A DNA stretch of 64,000 nt from the NCBI GenBank assembly GCA_029204225.1, contig CM055108.1:8306601-8370600 (forward strand). The letters are read 5' to 3'. Below the pieces are notes generated by a model that worked only from the letters and a program-made list of their open reading frames with translations, did not search any database and was not told where the DNA came from. Below, piece after piece: positions 1 to 13,035 of this stretch. Source of the DNA: Diphasiastrum complanatum. Its lineage: Eukaryota > Streptophyta > Lycopodiopsida > Lycopodiales > Lycopodiaceae. Position 1 is the first letter of the stretch. The number at the start of each line of letters is the position of its first letter. A program made the position numbers and the translations under genes.

Positions 1-543
1 CAACAATATGCGTACGGACACTCGACTGTATGCATTGCCCATCCATTTACCAATGCATGTGTACGGAGATTAAATCCATGATTCAAAACAAAAATCAGAA
101 AATTTATACGGAAAGACTACTAATGACTCATAGCCACAAATCTGAACCGGGGAGCAGGAATGGGACCCCTGACCTAGTTAAAACTTGTCATATTTGCTAC
201 AACACTTTTCCAACGCTAGATGCTTGAAACATGAATTAGTACTAAATGTTTGCTACATGGTTCTCCAATATTTTTAGGCAAAGTATATTTTTCGGCTTAC
301 ATCTCTTGCCATGAAAGAGCATACTAGTTCACTCTGCTCCTGGCACTTGCATCTACAGCTAGTTGCAATTTCTCTTTGTATTTGTCTATTAATACTTATG
401 CTCAATGTCTAAATGTGAATTCGTCTCTTCCTCCAAAGAAAGACTAGATCCATAAAAACTTTACTAGCAGCTCGCATTTGGGTTGCAAAGCTAGAATCGA
501 AACAAATTCTCGAAGTACTCAGTTGAAGTGACAAATCACCCAC

Positions 544-764
544 CTCCACTTTCCTCGAGAAAGCTTCCATTCCATGACCTTTGTGAGCTCATCGCGGGTA
601 ATATAAGGAAGTGGCTGGCGCTCTTGCATCAGCCTTGGCAGCTCCTGGCGGTAGAATTGGTCGAGAACTGTAAGCTTGGGGTTGCCCAAAGCCTCAAGAC
701 GCTGGGTGTAGGCACAAAGATGTTGTTGCCATTGTTTTGGGTCAATGCAGCTAAAATCCAACAT
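544..764 (-). CDS. First exon of a conserved plant protein of unknown function
   Basis: The minus strand encodes about 74 residues from an ATG at 764-762 (protein begins MLDFSCIDPKQW) to a good splice donor (AG|GTGGGT) after 544. The longer open frame upstream begins only at a TTG, so I prefer this ATG. Visible motifs are YTQRLEALGNPK, LDQFYRQELPRLM, ITRDELTKVMEWKLSRGKWR. I recall this pattern (a short N-terminal block ending in a WKL-RGKWRP stretch followed by an intron) from an uncharacterised family found in plants and other eukaryotes; I know no biochemical function. The next exon should lie below 544 on the same strand, but I could not find it in the first 530 bases, so it is beyond the window edge or lost. 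It could be a complete gene's first exon or a stranded fragment. Confidence 0.6.
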
Positions 765-986
765 ATTTCCTTCTTCTTTTATTACCAAAGCTTGTCCTCC
801 CTGCTGCTCTGCTCACCTGCTACCCGATGTCTTTCTCCAAAGCAGCCCCTCTCCCTTTCGAAGATATAGTACAAGATGAAAGGAAGTTGAAGAAAACTAC
901 AAACCCATATGCACAAATGTTACTCATAGACCTTTCTTTCTTATAGTTTTCAAAACATATTGACTTGTTAGCTTTGTTGCCATAAC

Positions 987-1054
987 AATAAGCTATTGTC
1001 ACTATATCGCTAAAAGGTTAAATAAGCTATTGTCACTGTATCGCTAAAAGGTGA
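987..1054. repeat. 34-bp tandem duplication
   Basis: Two adjacent copies of a 34-bp unit (987-1020 and 1021-1054) starting AATAAGCTATTGTCACT, differing at only a few positions. Confidence 0.85.
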
Positions 1055-1136
1055 GATGTCACTCTTAGGTGAGTTTAAAAGCATCAAAAAGAGTTTTTGT
1101 TATAATTTCATTCCTTTAAAAATGCAATATTCTTAT

Positions 1137-1203
1137 ACATCTTTCTAAGTTAATGAAAGGTCTTGCTGATCCTTGAACATCTTTCTAAGTTAATGAAAGG
1201 TCT
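1137..1203. repeat. 27-bp direct repeat pair
   Basis: The 27-bp sequence starting ACATCTTTCTAAGTTAATG occurs at 1137-1163 and again, identically, at 1177-1203, separated by 13 bases. Confidence 0.85.
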
Positions 1204-1214
1204 CTATGATTCTA

Positions 1215-1565
1215 CTTTCTATTGTAGGTTGTCTAATGATAGATATGATGCAGTAATGATTATATCGTCATCCTTACTAGCATTCTACGAGCACTGCATA
1301 ATTTACAAAAGGTTATTTCCGTACTTCTACTAGAAGAAATTAGAAGAAAAACCTTTGACATGACTATCAAAGAAAAACTTATTTCTTTATTCTCCAAGTA
1401 AAAACAACAATAAAAAAACAAGAAAAATAATCTTGATCCTATAAGCTCTCCAAATAAACCAATAGTCTAATGCATAATCAAGACATGGAAAAAAACCAAA
1501 CTGTAACAATGACATTGAAGATTGTAGGATAAGGATTCACAAAGAAACAACAAAAACAATATTGT
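1215..1565 (+). pseudogene. Ty1-copia gag fragment, left arm of an inverted pair
   Basis: Plus-strand sequence encodes a broken copia-type Gag stretch (..SSLLAFYEHCIIYKRLF..) corresponding to the usual 'LL-SLP-SYEHL' block of plant copia Gag (UBN2 family). It continues through a lysine-rich region into a degraded zinc-knuckle area. Several stop codons and indels rule out function. The same sequence is present in opposite orientation at 1975-2330, giving arms of about 350 bp around a spacer of about 410 bp. This is either two independent insertions or an inverted duplication. Confidence 0.65.
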
Positions 1566-1974
1566 TGAAATTCGAGACAATCAAGAATATGAAAAACCTC
1601 AAAGGCTCTTCATGGTAGATTCAACAAAATTACTTAACACACATTGCTGGTACTAAGAGTGTAGGATTGTTGTTTGAATTCACAAATGAAATGAGGGGAG
1701 GGAATGAGGGTGTGGAAGACATGAAGATGGAGCATATGACATTCCTCATCATACTAGGTACTGTAATGAAATTTGTGTTTTGACTTAGATTTATGGCTTA
1801 TAGAAGATATGGAGAGGGATGCAATTACGATGAGAGCGGTGATGAGAAATCTATCTCATGTGTCCAGAGAAGCATCACATGGCAAGCAACAACAAAAGTG
1901 ATTTATGGCAAAGAAATATTTGTAATGTACATAAGGTGTAACATGGGGCATGTGAGCACACAGTCCAAATAGGA

Positions 1975-2330
1975 CATGAGGGGAGAATGATAAGATGTTT
2001 TTGTTTAATTCATTGTGAATTCTTATACTACGATCTTCAATGTCATTGTTAGTCCTTTTACAATATTTACAAAACAAATTTGGTTTTTTTTCCATGACTT
2101 GATTCTACATTAGGATCGAGATTATTTATTGTTGTCTTTAATTGGAGAATAAAGAAATTTTTTTTTCTTTGATAGTCATGTTAAAGGTTTTTCTTCTCAT
2201 TTCTTCTTGTAGAAGTACTGAAATAACCTTTTGTAAATTATGAAGTGCTCGTAGAATGCTAGTAAGGATGACAATATAATCATATCTATCATTAGACAAC
2301 CTACAATAGAAAGTTGATCTAATAAAGATA
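1975..2330 (-). pseudogene. Ty1-copia gag fragment, right arm of an inverted pair
   Basis: The minus strand carries the motif series MSNHINDLISLLDQL, LSSLLAFYEHFIIYKRLF, then NLFCKYCKRT. These match the order of a plant copia Gag: the 'HIN-F--L--QL' block, the 'LL-SLP-SYEH' block, and the first half of a CCHC zinc knuckle, here without its His-Cys half. The frame shifts between the two parts. It is homologous to the plus-strand fragment at 1215-1565 and slightly better preserved. Confidence 0.7.
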
Positions 2331-2379
2331 TAAGGTCGTTTATGTGATTACTCATTGGAGTATTTTTTGACATTTTCAA

Positions 2380-3285
2380 AGAAAAGAACTTTCTTAAACA
2401 TAGTCTTGAAGAGACATCTTGTGTCTCATACTGTTGGAAGAAGGAAAAAAGTCATGGTCTACCTAGTAAGACACTATAGTATTGGGAAGATTCAGGCAAG
2501 TCCAAGAATACTAATCCTACTTGTTGGACAGGTTGTGATCCCTCAGCTCCTTCTTCCAACATGGGATTGGTGGGGTTTGGGTGGATCGGGTACTGCTTGG
2601 TCCATCTATGTAAGATTTCAATCCTTCCCAAAGGGTCAGATGCGTTTTGAGTAAGGTACTCAATTGCAATCAGACATCTCCTCGCAATAAATCGACTAAG
2701 ACAACTGTATGGTCCTTTTTCATCTCCTTGTTTTGGAAAGAGATCTCCACACCATAATGTTCATGTGCATTCTGTCCAGTATCACGGATGAACTACAACA
2801 ATCTTGGATTCATCAGGGAGTGGGGGGAAGCATCAGACCTTTGATCGTTTTCACCTCTAGGCTGATCTCCGTCATGCTCCTGGGCTGCCTCCTTGGCTTG
2901 ATCTTGGGCTTGGGCTTCTTTTACTCATTCTTTTATGCGTCTAAAATTTCCTTGCTCAACCATTGGACTGGGATATTTTCCAACATATAAGGAACACGAT
3001 GAACCACTAGCAGGTTTTTGGTTGGTTCCTTTTCTTGGTGTTTTTGCTTAATGTTTGGCTACGTAGTCACTGTAGCACTAATGATTTCAAAGTTAGTTAC
3101 TATAAGATTGAATGTGATTTCTATCACTATTGCTTTGTTCGAAATTGATAGACGTAGTCATGCATAAAAAAAGAGGAAGATAGTTTATTCCGCTGTGCAC
3201 GATGAATTTTCTTTCTTGTCATTCGAATTCTTCTCATTCTTTTCTTTTCTTTTCAAGTTTGACCTATCTTTCACACACTTCTTTC
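2380..3285. other. No gene seen
   Basis: Several short open frames occur on the plus strand (2355-2654, 2709-2990) but none resembles a known domain. The stretch just before 3290 is pyrimidine-rich and could be the end of an LTR (see 3291). Confidence 0.4.
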
Positions 3286-3290
3286 CAACA

Positions 3291-3302
3291 TGGTGTCAGA
3301 GT
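3291..3302 (+). other. Possible copia-type primer-binding site (tRNA-Met)
   Basis: TGGTGTCAGAGT matches 10 of 12 bases of TGGTATCAGAGC, the usual primer-binding site complementary to initiator tRNA-Met, and directly follows a sequence ending in ...CCAACA as an LTR would. No gag or pol reading frame follows. Confidence 0.5.
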
Positions 3303-3777
3303 GTTGATTCTTCAAGGCCTAATACTATTATATTAGAGCGTAAGCTCTTCCGCTTGGTATCTTTCGTGATATCAAATTATTCTTCAGTTCAAATCAATTT
3401 GTTTCGGTATCAGAGAATTGATTTCCACATCACTATCTTTCTCTTAACGACAATCAAAGTGAAGCCTGAAGACAACACAAACGACTCAAAATAGAAGTCA
3501 AAGGATGGTAAAGCTTTCGCGCTTATTATCCTCAATATGTCAGATACTCAGATTGGCCACGTAGCTGAAAATACAACCTATCAAAGAGCCAACTCCCATA
3601 TGATCCACAACAAATCTTCTAGAGACGCTCACACGTCTTCAAAGTTTCATCTCTCCTACGGAGCAGCACTTTACAAAAAGTTCCACATCTACAAACTGCA
3701 TCGATTTTTGACTCCTCCAGCACCATAAGGAGCGGGGTCTTAACATTGCACTTGGTGTGGGACCGCCAAGTTCTTAA

Positions 3778-3789
3778 CAGAGGGGATAA
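3778..3789 (+). other. Possible polypurine tract and start of a 3' LTR
   Basis: CAGAGGGGATAA is purine-rich and is followed at 3790 by TGTAGGCTAATATTC, a plausible LTR start. Together with the primer site at 3291 it would bound a very short internal region (about 490 bp) without coding sequence, as in TRIM-type elements. I could not match the two LTRs, so this is tentative. Confidence 0.35.
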
Positions 3790-3874
3790 TGTAGGCTAAT
3801 ATTCTCTGTGAATATTCTAGCCATATGGTAATTCAAATTAGTTCAAGTCATATAATTAAAGCGACTCTAGCTTA

Positions 3875-3956
3875 GGTCCATTGGGAGTCTGTCCCATGGA
3901 ACCTAACTTATAAAAATAAGTCATATGGTCCATTGGGAGTTTGTCCCATGGAACCT
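3875..3956. repeat. 30-bp direct repeat pair containing a short hairpin
   Basis: GGTCCATTGGGAGTC/TTGTC.. occurs at 3875-3904 and 3927-3956 with one difference. Each copy holds an imperfect inverted repeat, CCATTGGG...CCCATGG. Confidence 0.8.
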
Positions 3957-4138
3957 ATTGTAATGGATTTAGCTCTATCAACAAGATTGATTTTTCTCTT
4001 TTCCACACCATGTAGAACCTTTGAATTTGAAGGCTCCCTCTTGATCCCATGTGCCACACAAAAATATCTGAACTTTTTTGAAAGGTCTTCATTTGCCAAC
4101 TTTAAGCACTTGATTTTCTTGTTGAATTGACTCTCCAC
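3908..4138 (-). pseudogene. Ty1-copia integrase fragment
   Basis: The minus-strand frame contains FCVAHGIKREPS..., then HGVEKRKINLVDRAKSI. These correspond to the copia integrase segment where the chain reads 'FC--HGI-R--S---TPQQNGV-ERKNRT---AR-M', which includes the third catalytic residue. The 'PQQNGV' part is degraded here and the glutamate is embedded in an altered VEKRK context. Only about 75 codons remain; the flanking RNase H and reverse transcriptase are absent. Confidence 0.6.
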
Positions 4139-4139
4139 A

Positions 4140-5330
4140 ACATTATTGAACTTGAGAAAAACATCAAGGACTTATTTCTTACTCTTTAGAAGATAGATCC
4201 AACAATGATCTACTAGATGATTTGATGGCCATGATGAGGCAATTGGAAAAGCATGGATATTGTAGTGCTTATGTAAAACCAATTGCTTATTGTGAATGGC
4301 GGTGGTGGTGTTGTTGCAGATATTCCATCTTGTTGGGAAGATGGATCTTTTGCTGGATCACGATTGCAGTCTGATAAGATGCTCCTTTTGTTGTCAAACT
4401 GAGCATTTGTTGTTGAAGTCCCTTGACTGCTCTTGTTGTTCCTATTGAAAGTTGTTGAAATCATTGGTAAAGATGTAGAGATATATCCCAATGACAATTC
4501 GTGTCATACTGCAACTGTAGAAGTAGAATAAAATTGCCGATGAAATATCACCTATGGTGCGGTTGTAAAGAAAACACACTAAACCATACGACCATAGAAC
4601 AAGCAAACAGACAACAACAAACAACATAATTGACAGGACAAAACTTGAAATAAGAGAAAAAAATGAAAAATTGTAGTAGATAACGCTATAGAAGGAATTG
4701 CATGGCACTCTTAAACTAAACTCTTACAATCCAATATCGAACTTGGCACAAGGCCATAACTATAGTGTTACAAAAGAAAAACAAGTCATAACGTATAACA
4801 TTTACGTAGCATGCAATAAGACAATTATGTCTTAGATTACTTTCACTCAGATAAAACTTACGGGTTATCATTTAGACACAAAACTCATGATTCATCAAGT
4901 GGTAGCTCAAAACTTGGCTCCAGGGTATGATATCAACTGCTTGGTCATAGAGACGTAATGACGACATAGATTTGAGGTGGTACATTCTCGGTCTTATCTA
5001 TGGATGGTTTTTGAGATAGACCTTACATGGTTGCTAGATAGAATGTAACTCTATTTGGATTGGAAGCAACTATGTATCCGTGGATGACAAAAGAATCAGT
5101 AAGACTAGACGAGCCTAGACACATCTAATACTACTAATTTTAGTAAAGTGCAAATGGATCAACTTGATGAGTAGGCACATTGGTATCTTCTAGATAATAC
5201 ATCGCTGGGTCTATGTAGTCGGAATCAATTTGTGTGATAGATGATGTAGCAATATGTTGACTCTCTACAAAAGACTATTGTTTTTGGATCGGGAGCGATC
5301 GACCTTGGATAATAAGACTTTGGTAAGAGT
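4140..5330. other. No gene seen
   Basis: AT-rich sequence with short open frames on both strands (for example minus 4213-4497 and 4442-4708) that I cannot relate to any family. It is probably further decayed retroelement DNA, judging from both flanks. Confidence 0.4.
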
Positions 5331-5339
5331 CTGCGGGTT

Positions 5340-5760
5340 TCAATTCTCTTCTAATGGTCTTGGGTAACCCGATTAGGAATAATTTAATGGCCATTTTTTG
5401 GCGATTGTATCATCAACACACTCTACCTTGAGACATTTAAAACGCTCAGAATAGGTGCGTACCGATTTCTTGCCCTTCATTTTAACCTAGTCATTTGGCT
5501 AAATGGGCTTTGGGTCAGTGTAGATGGTTTGAATCACTTGATGAGAGATTTTTCTATGGTTTCCCATGACTCAATATTCGTACTCTCTAGATACAAATGC
5601 CACTCTTTCGCATCGCCATTGAGAATCATTGGAAACAACCTTAACTTTTCAGCTATAGAGCTGTCTCCATAGAACTTACAAGCATTATCAAAATCTTGGA
5701 GGAACCTGACTGGGTCCGATTATCTATCATACTTTGGGCATTGATTCTCAGAATCCTCTT
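5340..5760 (-). pseudogene. Ty3-gypsy Gag (Retrotrans_gag) fragment
   Basis: Read on the minus strand, 5530-5720 gives FYGDSSIAEKLRLFPMILNG, then AKEWHLYLESTNIESWETIE and KSLIKWF. This is the typical gypsy capsid block in which 'A--W---L----I-SW-----F---F' is conserved (Retrotrans_gag family). Stop codons and shifts follow, and further pieces (MAIKLFLIGLPKTIRRELKP) lie to the left. No zinc knuckle, protease or reverse transcriptase is attached. The element ran toward lower coordinates. Confidence 0.7.
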
Positions 5761-5871
5761 ATCTACTCGTGGTGGAGGCGGATTTTTGTTGCGCAACCAA
5801 GGGTGATACTAGAATTCAGGTTTTCTCAGTGAATGGTGCTACTCAGGCTCATTAGTGTACTCTTTTGGAGA

Positions 5872-7022
5872 GAATTCACACACCTACCAGGGAACTTGCA
5901 CAAGTTTAGAGCTTGTCAAAAATAGACTATGCAAGTACTATTTGAGGAAAGATCAAGAATTTGCACAAGTAGATAATTCTGAGGAGGTTGCTATGTTTCT
6001 CTCACCTTCTCTGGACTTTCTTGATATTTCTGGAACCTCTGGTCCTTAGGGAAAAAGAACCTCGAACCTATTCGCATAGGCCATATTTGATAATTTTAGT
6101 AGAGTATTCGCAAGGAATCGTTTGGAGATATTTTATCTATGTGCGAATACGTACCATGATGAAATATGCAAAAATAGTCATTTTTGATCTGTATCTTACC
6201 ACTGGTGATAAAACAGAGTCTCATAATGTTTTCGAGTTATTCCAATGAAATCTAATCTTGGTTTGACATGTTTGGCATTGTTGACATGCCACTGTCATTT
6301 GCCTCACTAGAGTCTCCCGTTATCATATGACCACTTGAGGGTGGCAGTACCTGGACAGGCCTCTTCATCGGGGTCTTGAGATTTGAAGGCAATGGATTGA
6401 TCCCCACCGGTCAGTAGTAAGTCAGCATACAAAACTTTCACTCAGAAAACTCAACGTTTGTTAGCTTGAGATTATGACAGGCCATTTGCTCCTTGCCACC
6501 TGAATGCTCTTAACATACCATTGAACTCCTTACAAGAAAAGCAGTTGTCTCAGGCAAACTTGTTACAAAACAAGCGCTCTCTATGTCGAGATTCTATGCA
6601 CTTAGGTGATGGGTGATGGATGTTGATATCGACAAATTTGGCAAACTTATCGTGACGGATCTATGGTTTCCTACTAGGACACTTCTAAGGCATTCCCTAC
6701 TAGAGGTGCCTAAGGCTATCAAAATAGATTCATCATGATAGGATTGTCAACGATGGAAGATGGATATATACAATTCTAGGTGCAAAGTGTATCTGCAAGA
6801 GCTTGGATTTTCTTGAGTGGAACCATATGATATTGATCTTAGAGGATTTTACTAAGTTTCAAGTGCTTGAAATTATGGGTCTTCCTTGTGATCACAAATG
6901 AACCTCTTTGAATAGAATTTGCATGCATGCCTGGGACTCGCACAAGTCCAGATCTTGCCAAAAAACAGGCTATGCGAGTACTAGATAGTTCTATTTTAGG
7001 AGAGATCAGAGATTTTGCACTT
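5872..7022. repeat. Pair of about 100-bp diverged direct repeats, 1.05 kb apart
   Basis: 5872-5970 and 6915-7022 share the series GAATT-GCA, GGGA/ACTC/TGCACAAGT, CTATGCG/AAGTACTA and AGATCA-AGA-TTTGCAC in the same order. They could be remnants of LTRs or of a dispersed repeat. The DNA between them has no gene that I recognise. Confidence 0.55.
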
Positions 7023-7125
7023 GAAAGTATTTCTACAAGCTTGTTCTAGGTTTTCTTACCTTATTTGGGAGTTTTGGGACTTTTTGTTTTTTTTTTAAAC
7101 CTTCTCTAGTGCTCTTATACCATCC

Positions 7126-9185
<2,060 letters not shown>

Positions 9186-9200
9186 TTCTCTCTCTCTCTC

Positions 9201-9259
<59 letters not shown>
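9186..9259. repeat. (CT)n microsatellite
   Basis: About 37 CT units with a single CC interruption. It lies about 90 bases before a Met-type primer-binding site, the same arrangement seen in the copia LTR at 61939-62426. Confidence 0.95.
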
Positions 9260-9260
<1 letters not shown>

Positions 9261-9346
9261 TTTACAATTATGTTGTGCATGAGCAATTGCTCATACATGA
9301 GCCATTGAATACAAACTTCATTGTTTCTCCCTCATGTTTCATTATA

Positions 9347-9358
9347 TGGTATCAAAGC
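9347..9358 (+). other. Copia-type primer-binding site (tRNA-Met)
   Basis: TGGTATCAAAGC differs at one position from the consensus TGGTATCAGAGC. The CT-rich stretch upstream is probably the end of an LTR. No gag or pol frame follows on the plus strand before 10 kb. Confidence 0.5.
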
Positions 9359-10000
9359 TCTAAAGTCTAGCGGCAGTTTGATCCATCACTGCATGTCTTC
9401 TTCGTTTGTGACTAGTATGAAAATTAGGTTGACATCGATCTAGCTGCAGTCTGCAATAGTTACCTAGCGACGTTGCTAGCAACATGAACGTGATCATTGT
9501 ACAGGAGAGAGAATGTTGTCCAGTTTGTACTGCATTAAGATATGCTGGTCGTAAGCAATCGGCTCCAGCGTTGAGCGATTCAACATACATACTGCCTTTC
9601 AAAGTTCTTGTTAAACACACTAACTGCTGTAGCCTTTTTTGTCTTCTATAGTTATGCTGAAATATGGAGCTTGAAACCTTCTTATACACATACACTTGTT
9701 TATACAATCTCTCCACCTTTGCACAATTTTCAATATTTCTTGAGCATGATGTTGGCCACCCGTGGGTGCCCCAGGATGCCCTTTCCTTCAACATATTGAA
9801 GAAATAATCCGAGTACACTGATAACATATAATCTAAAGAGAGCATTAATCCTCTAACATCAAGTAATTATGCATCATTCACACAACACGAATCAGACAAT
9901 CACACAAATCAATGACAACAAAAAGGCGTAGTCCTTAATTCATATTCACAGTACGTATGATCCTGAATCGGATTCACGCCAAGAACCCAAAAATGGCATC

Positions 10001-10500
10001 TTACAATGATGTGTCAACTCTATCATAAACTCTGTTATGCTTTCTCAAACGATCAAACCTGCTCTTTGGTAGTGCCTTTGTCATATCTTCTGTTGGACAA
10101 TAATGCAGGATCATTCTTTCACTCTGCACTAGATCTTTGACAAAATGGTGCTGAATGTCAATATGCTTACTTTTCTTGTGAAATCCTCATATGAAAATAC
10201 AACCCTGATTGTCGTTGTATATGTGCATGCTCTCAGTCTTTATCCCCAATTCTGTGCAGAAATGATGGACCGAAAGATACTCCTTTGCTGCATCACATAA
10301 TCCCATCAGCTCAGCCTTTGTTGATCACAGGGCCACTGATTTGCTTTGAGCTTGCCCAGCTGACAGCTGCATTTCCCATCAAGAAAACAAATCCGCAAGT
10401 AGACTTCCTGTCATCCACATCACCTGCCTTAACAAAGTCTACGTATCCTCATATTCCATTGCAATGAGCGTGGTAACATAGTCCATGTCTTAATGTTCCC
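10001..10500 (-). pseudogene. Ty1-copia RNase H C-terminal fragment
   Basis: The minus strand encodes the end of a copia polyprotein: VDDRKSTCGFVFLMGNAAVS, the bridge to SKHIDIQHHFVKDLVQ, then LHYCPTEDMTKALPKSRFDR and a natural-looking stop at 10003-10001. The order matches the terminal copia RNase H block ('DDRKS-SG-VF', 'K-K-IDI--HF-RD-V', 'D--TK-L'). At least two stop codons and one frame change disable it. The fragment ends near 10500, where CpG-rich sequence attributed to the CACTA element begins, which suggests that transposon inserted into or recombined next to it. Confidence 0.85.
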
Positions 10501-10609
10501 TAGAGGTCACAACAACACCCATCGCGATTTGCGACGTGAATCGCGAGCTTGATTTTTTTTAAATTCGAGCAGGCACAACATGCCGGATTTCGAACCAAAA
10601 AATCCCAAT

Positions 10610-10905
10610 GACGGAAACACGTTCTGACGTGGACGTCACAATGCGACGTTCGACATGGACGTCGCATTGGGACGGAAACACGTTCTGACGTGGACGTCAC
10701 AATGCGACGTTCGACATGGACGTCGCATTGCGACGTCCCGGAACCCTGTCAGATTCCGACGTCTGTGAACACAAAATGATGCCAAAATTTTCCCGACGGA
10801 TGTCTGACGCCCATCCGACGTCCATCCGACGTATAATTGGACGTCGGAATCCGACGTGTGTCCGACGTCTATCCGACGCATTAGGACGTCGGATTCCGAC
10901 GTCCC
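10610..10905. repeat. 61-bp tandem repeat and GACGTC-rich subterminal zone
   Basis: A 61-bp unit starting GACGGAAACACGTTCTGACG is present twice head to tail (10610-10670, 10671-10731). It is followed to about 10905 by many further GACGTC, GACGT and CCGACG words in both orientations. CpG density is far above that of the flanks. Clusters of short repeats near the ends are known binding sites for TNPA-like proteins in CACTA elements; that role is inferred here. Confidence 0.8.
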
Positions 10906-11457
10906 AAATTAGGTAAAAATAAATAAAAAAAATGCGTAAACAATAGCGCGTGCATTTTTATCGGGCTGTTCTTGGAGTTGAGTTATTGGAGCGATGTCCG
11001 TGAATTGTTTTTAAAACAACATTTTTGAGTTGCATTCAACATTTGGATCAAACAACAAACAAAGCATGAGGTACTTTTCATTCTTAAACTATTTTTCATT
11101 TTATATTTTGTTGCATTATTTTATGTCCATTATGAATGACAATACTTTATTGCATTGCTTTGTGCACATCATAAATTTCATTTAGATTTTTATATATGAT
11201 ATTGATTGTTGTTTTGAAATCCGACATTGCACATGGTTTTAATTTCTTAGTTGGTTATTACGTCAATCCACATCTCTAAATTTGACATTGCAATTTTTTA
11301 AAAAACAACATTGCACATATAAAAACAATGGCAATATAGCACGATCATTTGCAATAATAATATTTTCATAATATGAATCAATGTATTACAAAATTGGTGC
11401 TTTAATGTCGCACGAGTCTTTCTAGATCTAACATCAACTAAAATTTACAAACCTAAT

Positions 11458-12442
11458 CTACTCGTCCTCGTCGTGACGTCCAGTCTGCATGAACACAAGC
11501 AAACAAACTACATTAATATTTAATGCTTGATCGTATTAAATTAGATAAAATTGACGTCATGATACAAACCACATTAGTATGAATACAAAAACTAGTACTT
11601 ACATTTGGAGGATGATTCTCGCTCTTTAGTTTGTCGACTAATGCGTCGTACGATTCCCTGTAGGCATATTCGTATTCCTCCTTAGTTGGCAGACGTCCAT
11701 AGTCCGCCAACCATACATGCATTCAATTTAAGTTGAAATTAATTTAGGGCTACGTTGAAGCAGCTAGTCAAAATGCATATTAAAAAATAAAAGCATATGA
11801 AATCAAAGATAAACTATAAGAGTAGTGTAAGTTTACTTACCATGCTTGCTTGCAATCCCGCCTTTCCGCTCGAGCCCAACCTTTCCCATGCATCCTAGCG
11901 GCCACAACATCTTTCTGAATCTTGTATTTATCTGGTGTTCGTTCATCCGCTTTTACACGGTTCCAATCATTTCTTGAACACCAGAAGGGCTTGGATTGCC
12001 CATCCCTATAAGCTTGTCGTGCCATATCACGACGATGCCTAATCCATAAGCTCATATGCTTATGGATTTCCTTCTCTTCGAATTCCTCTTCTTGTTGGAA
12101 TTCGTCACGAAGGGTACCAATAACCTGTCGTTTATCAGCGGCAGGTTGTTCGGACCATTTACTAAATAATCTGTCACCAAAATGGCGTTGACATAAAGAA
12201 TAGAGTCGGTCCAAAACCACCCTCCCTTTTCTACTGGCAATTATATTGCCTTGAGGATTTACGTCATAATAAGGATTTGTGGATGACTCTTCGGTGGGGG
12301 CGGGAGCCGCGGCCGCTTCTGAGGGACCACCCTCATCTTGGCTAAGCATATTTTGCAGTTGTGATTTCTGCTCAGGAGTTAATGATTCATATAAATTTTT
12401 TACAAAGTCTTCCGAGCTTTCACCACTGCCTGACCTCGACAT
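11458..12442 (-). CDS. CACTA-associated Transposase_24 (Ptta/En/Spm) protein, probably three exons
   Basis: Exon 1 runs from an ATG at 12442 (MSRSGSGESSEDF..; the open frame above it has only a TTG) to 11841, with donor G|GTAAGT. It contains LTPEQKSQLQNML, an acidic/alanine linker, GRVVLDRLYSLCQRHFGD, then an aromatic, basic block (MSLWIRHRRDMARQAYRD, KPFWCSRNDWNRVKADE). Exon 2 (about 11722-11603) gives VWLADYGRLPTKEEYEYAYR and ends at a GTAAGT donor; its acceptor is not obvious and may be mutated. Exon 3 (11484-11458) adds eight residues ending DEDE. The domain layout is that of the plant transposase family linked to CACTA elements, thought to bind subterminal repeats or assist TNP2. It is transcribed away from TNP2. 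Apart from the doubtful acceptor the frame is intact. Confidence 0.75.
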
Positions 12443-13035
12443 GATTACTACATTCACCTGTGTTAACAAAAGAGGAGAGATATGCGTGTAGAGCTCGAGC
12501 CTGCACCAAGATGCAAAAGAATCATATAAGCGACAATGTATAAGAATAGTACTATCTGAAAATTAAACATTAGAATCATACAATAATTTTATGTTATTTG
12601 TGTTTTGTACTTGTGCATATATGCAGTTTATCACAACGAGATGAATTACATTCAGATCAGTCTAGCGATGAAGGCAGTACTCAAGTTAACAGGGTAAGTA
12701 ATAAACATGCATGTTTTCTTGTTCATAAAACTTTGTTATTATAAGTTAAAATATTGTGTTAAAGTGACATGTACTTGATTTTTGTTTCTCGTAGAGAAAT
12801 TATTTTCAAAATAAAATATGGTGCACATGCGTCAAGTGTGATGGGCAAAAGATGCGTGAAAGACGCATTGTTGAAAATCATTTGTGAAAGTTTGGACGAA
12901 AAGAAGAAGGTCAACCATCGAATTTGGAAGACATTGAGGTTTGTTAATTTTATATGATTGTTTTTTATTATAATCTTCGTCAATCTATATATGTCACTTA
13001 TGAAATTCGTTTCACGTGTGTAGCCAATACATCGA
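12443..13035. other. Spacer between divergent CACTA genes
   Basis: This interval separates the minus-strand Transposase_24 gene from the plus-strand TNP2 exons and presumably holds both promoters. A possible TNP2 upstream exon is suggested by a GTAAGT donor after 12694, but I could not assign protein similarity to it. Confidence 0.4.

Noticed and set aside
9347-9358. tRNA-like signals (primer-binding sites here and at 3291, 21450, 21638, 37082, 62427)
   Set aside because: They match only the tRNA 3' end and lie at LTR borders; no tRNA gene fold or promoter boxes are present.
9360-9845. 161-codon minus-strand open frame
   Set aside because: Begins at no convincing ATG, has no recognisable motif, and overlaps a likely copia leader or LTR. 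Probably chance.
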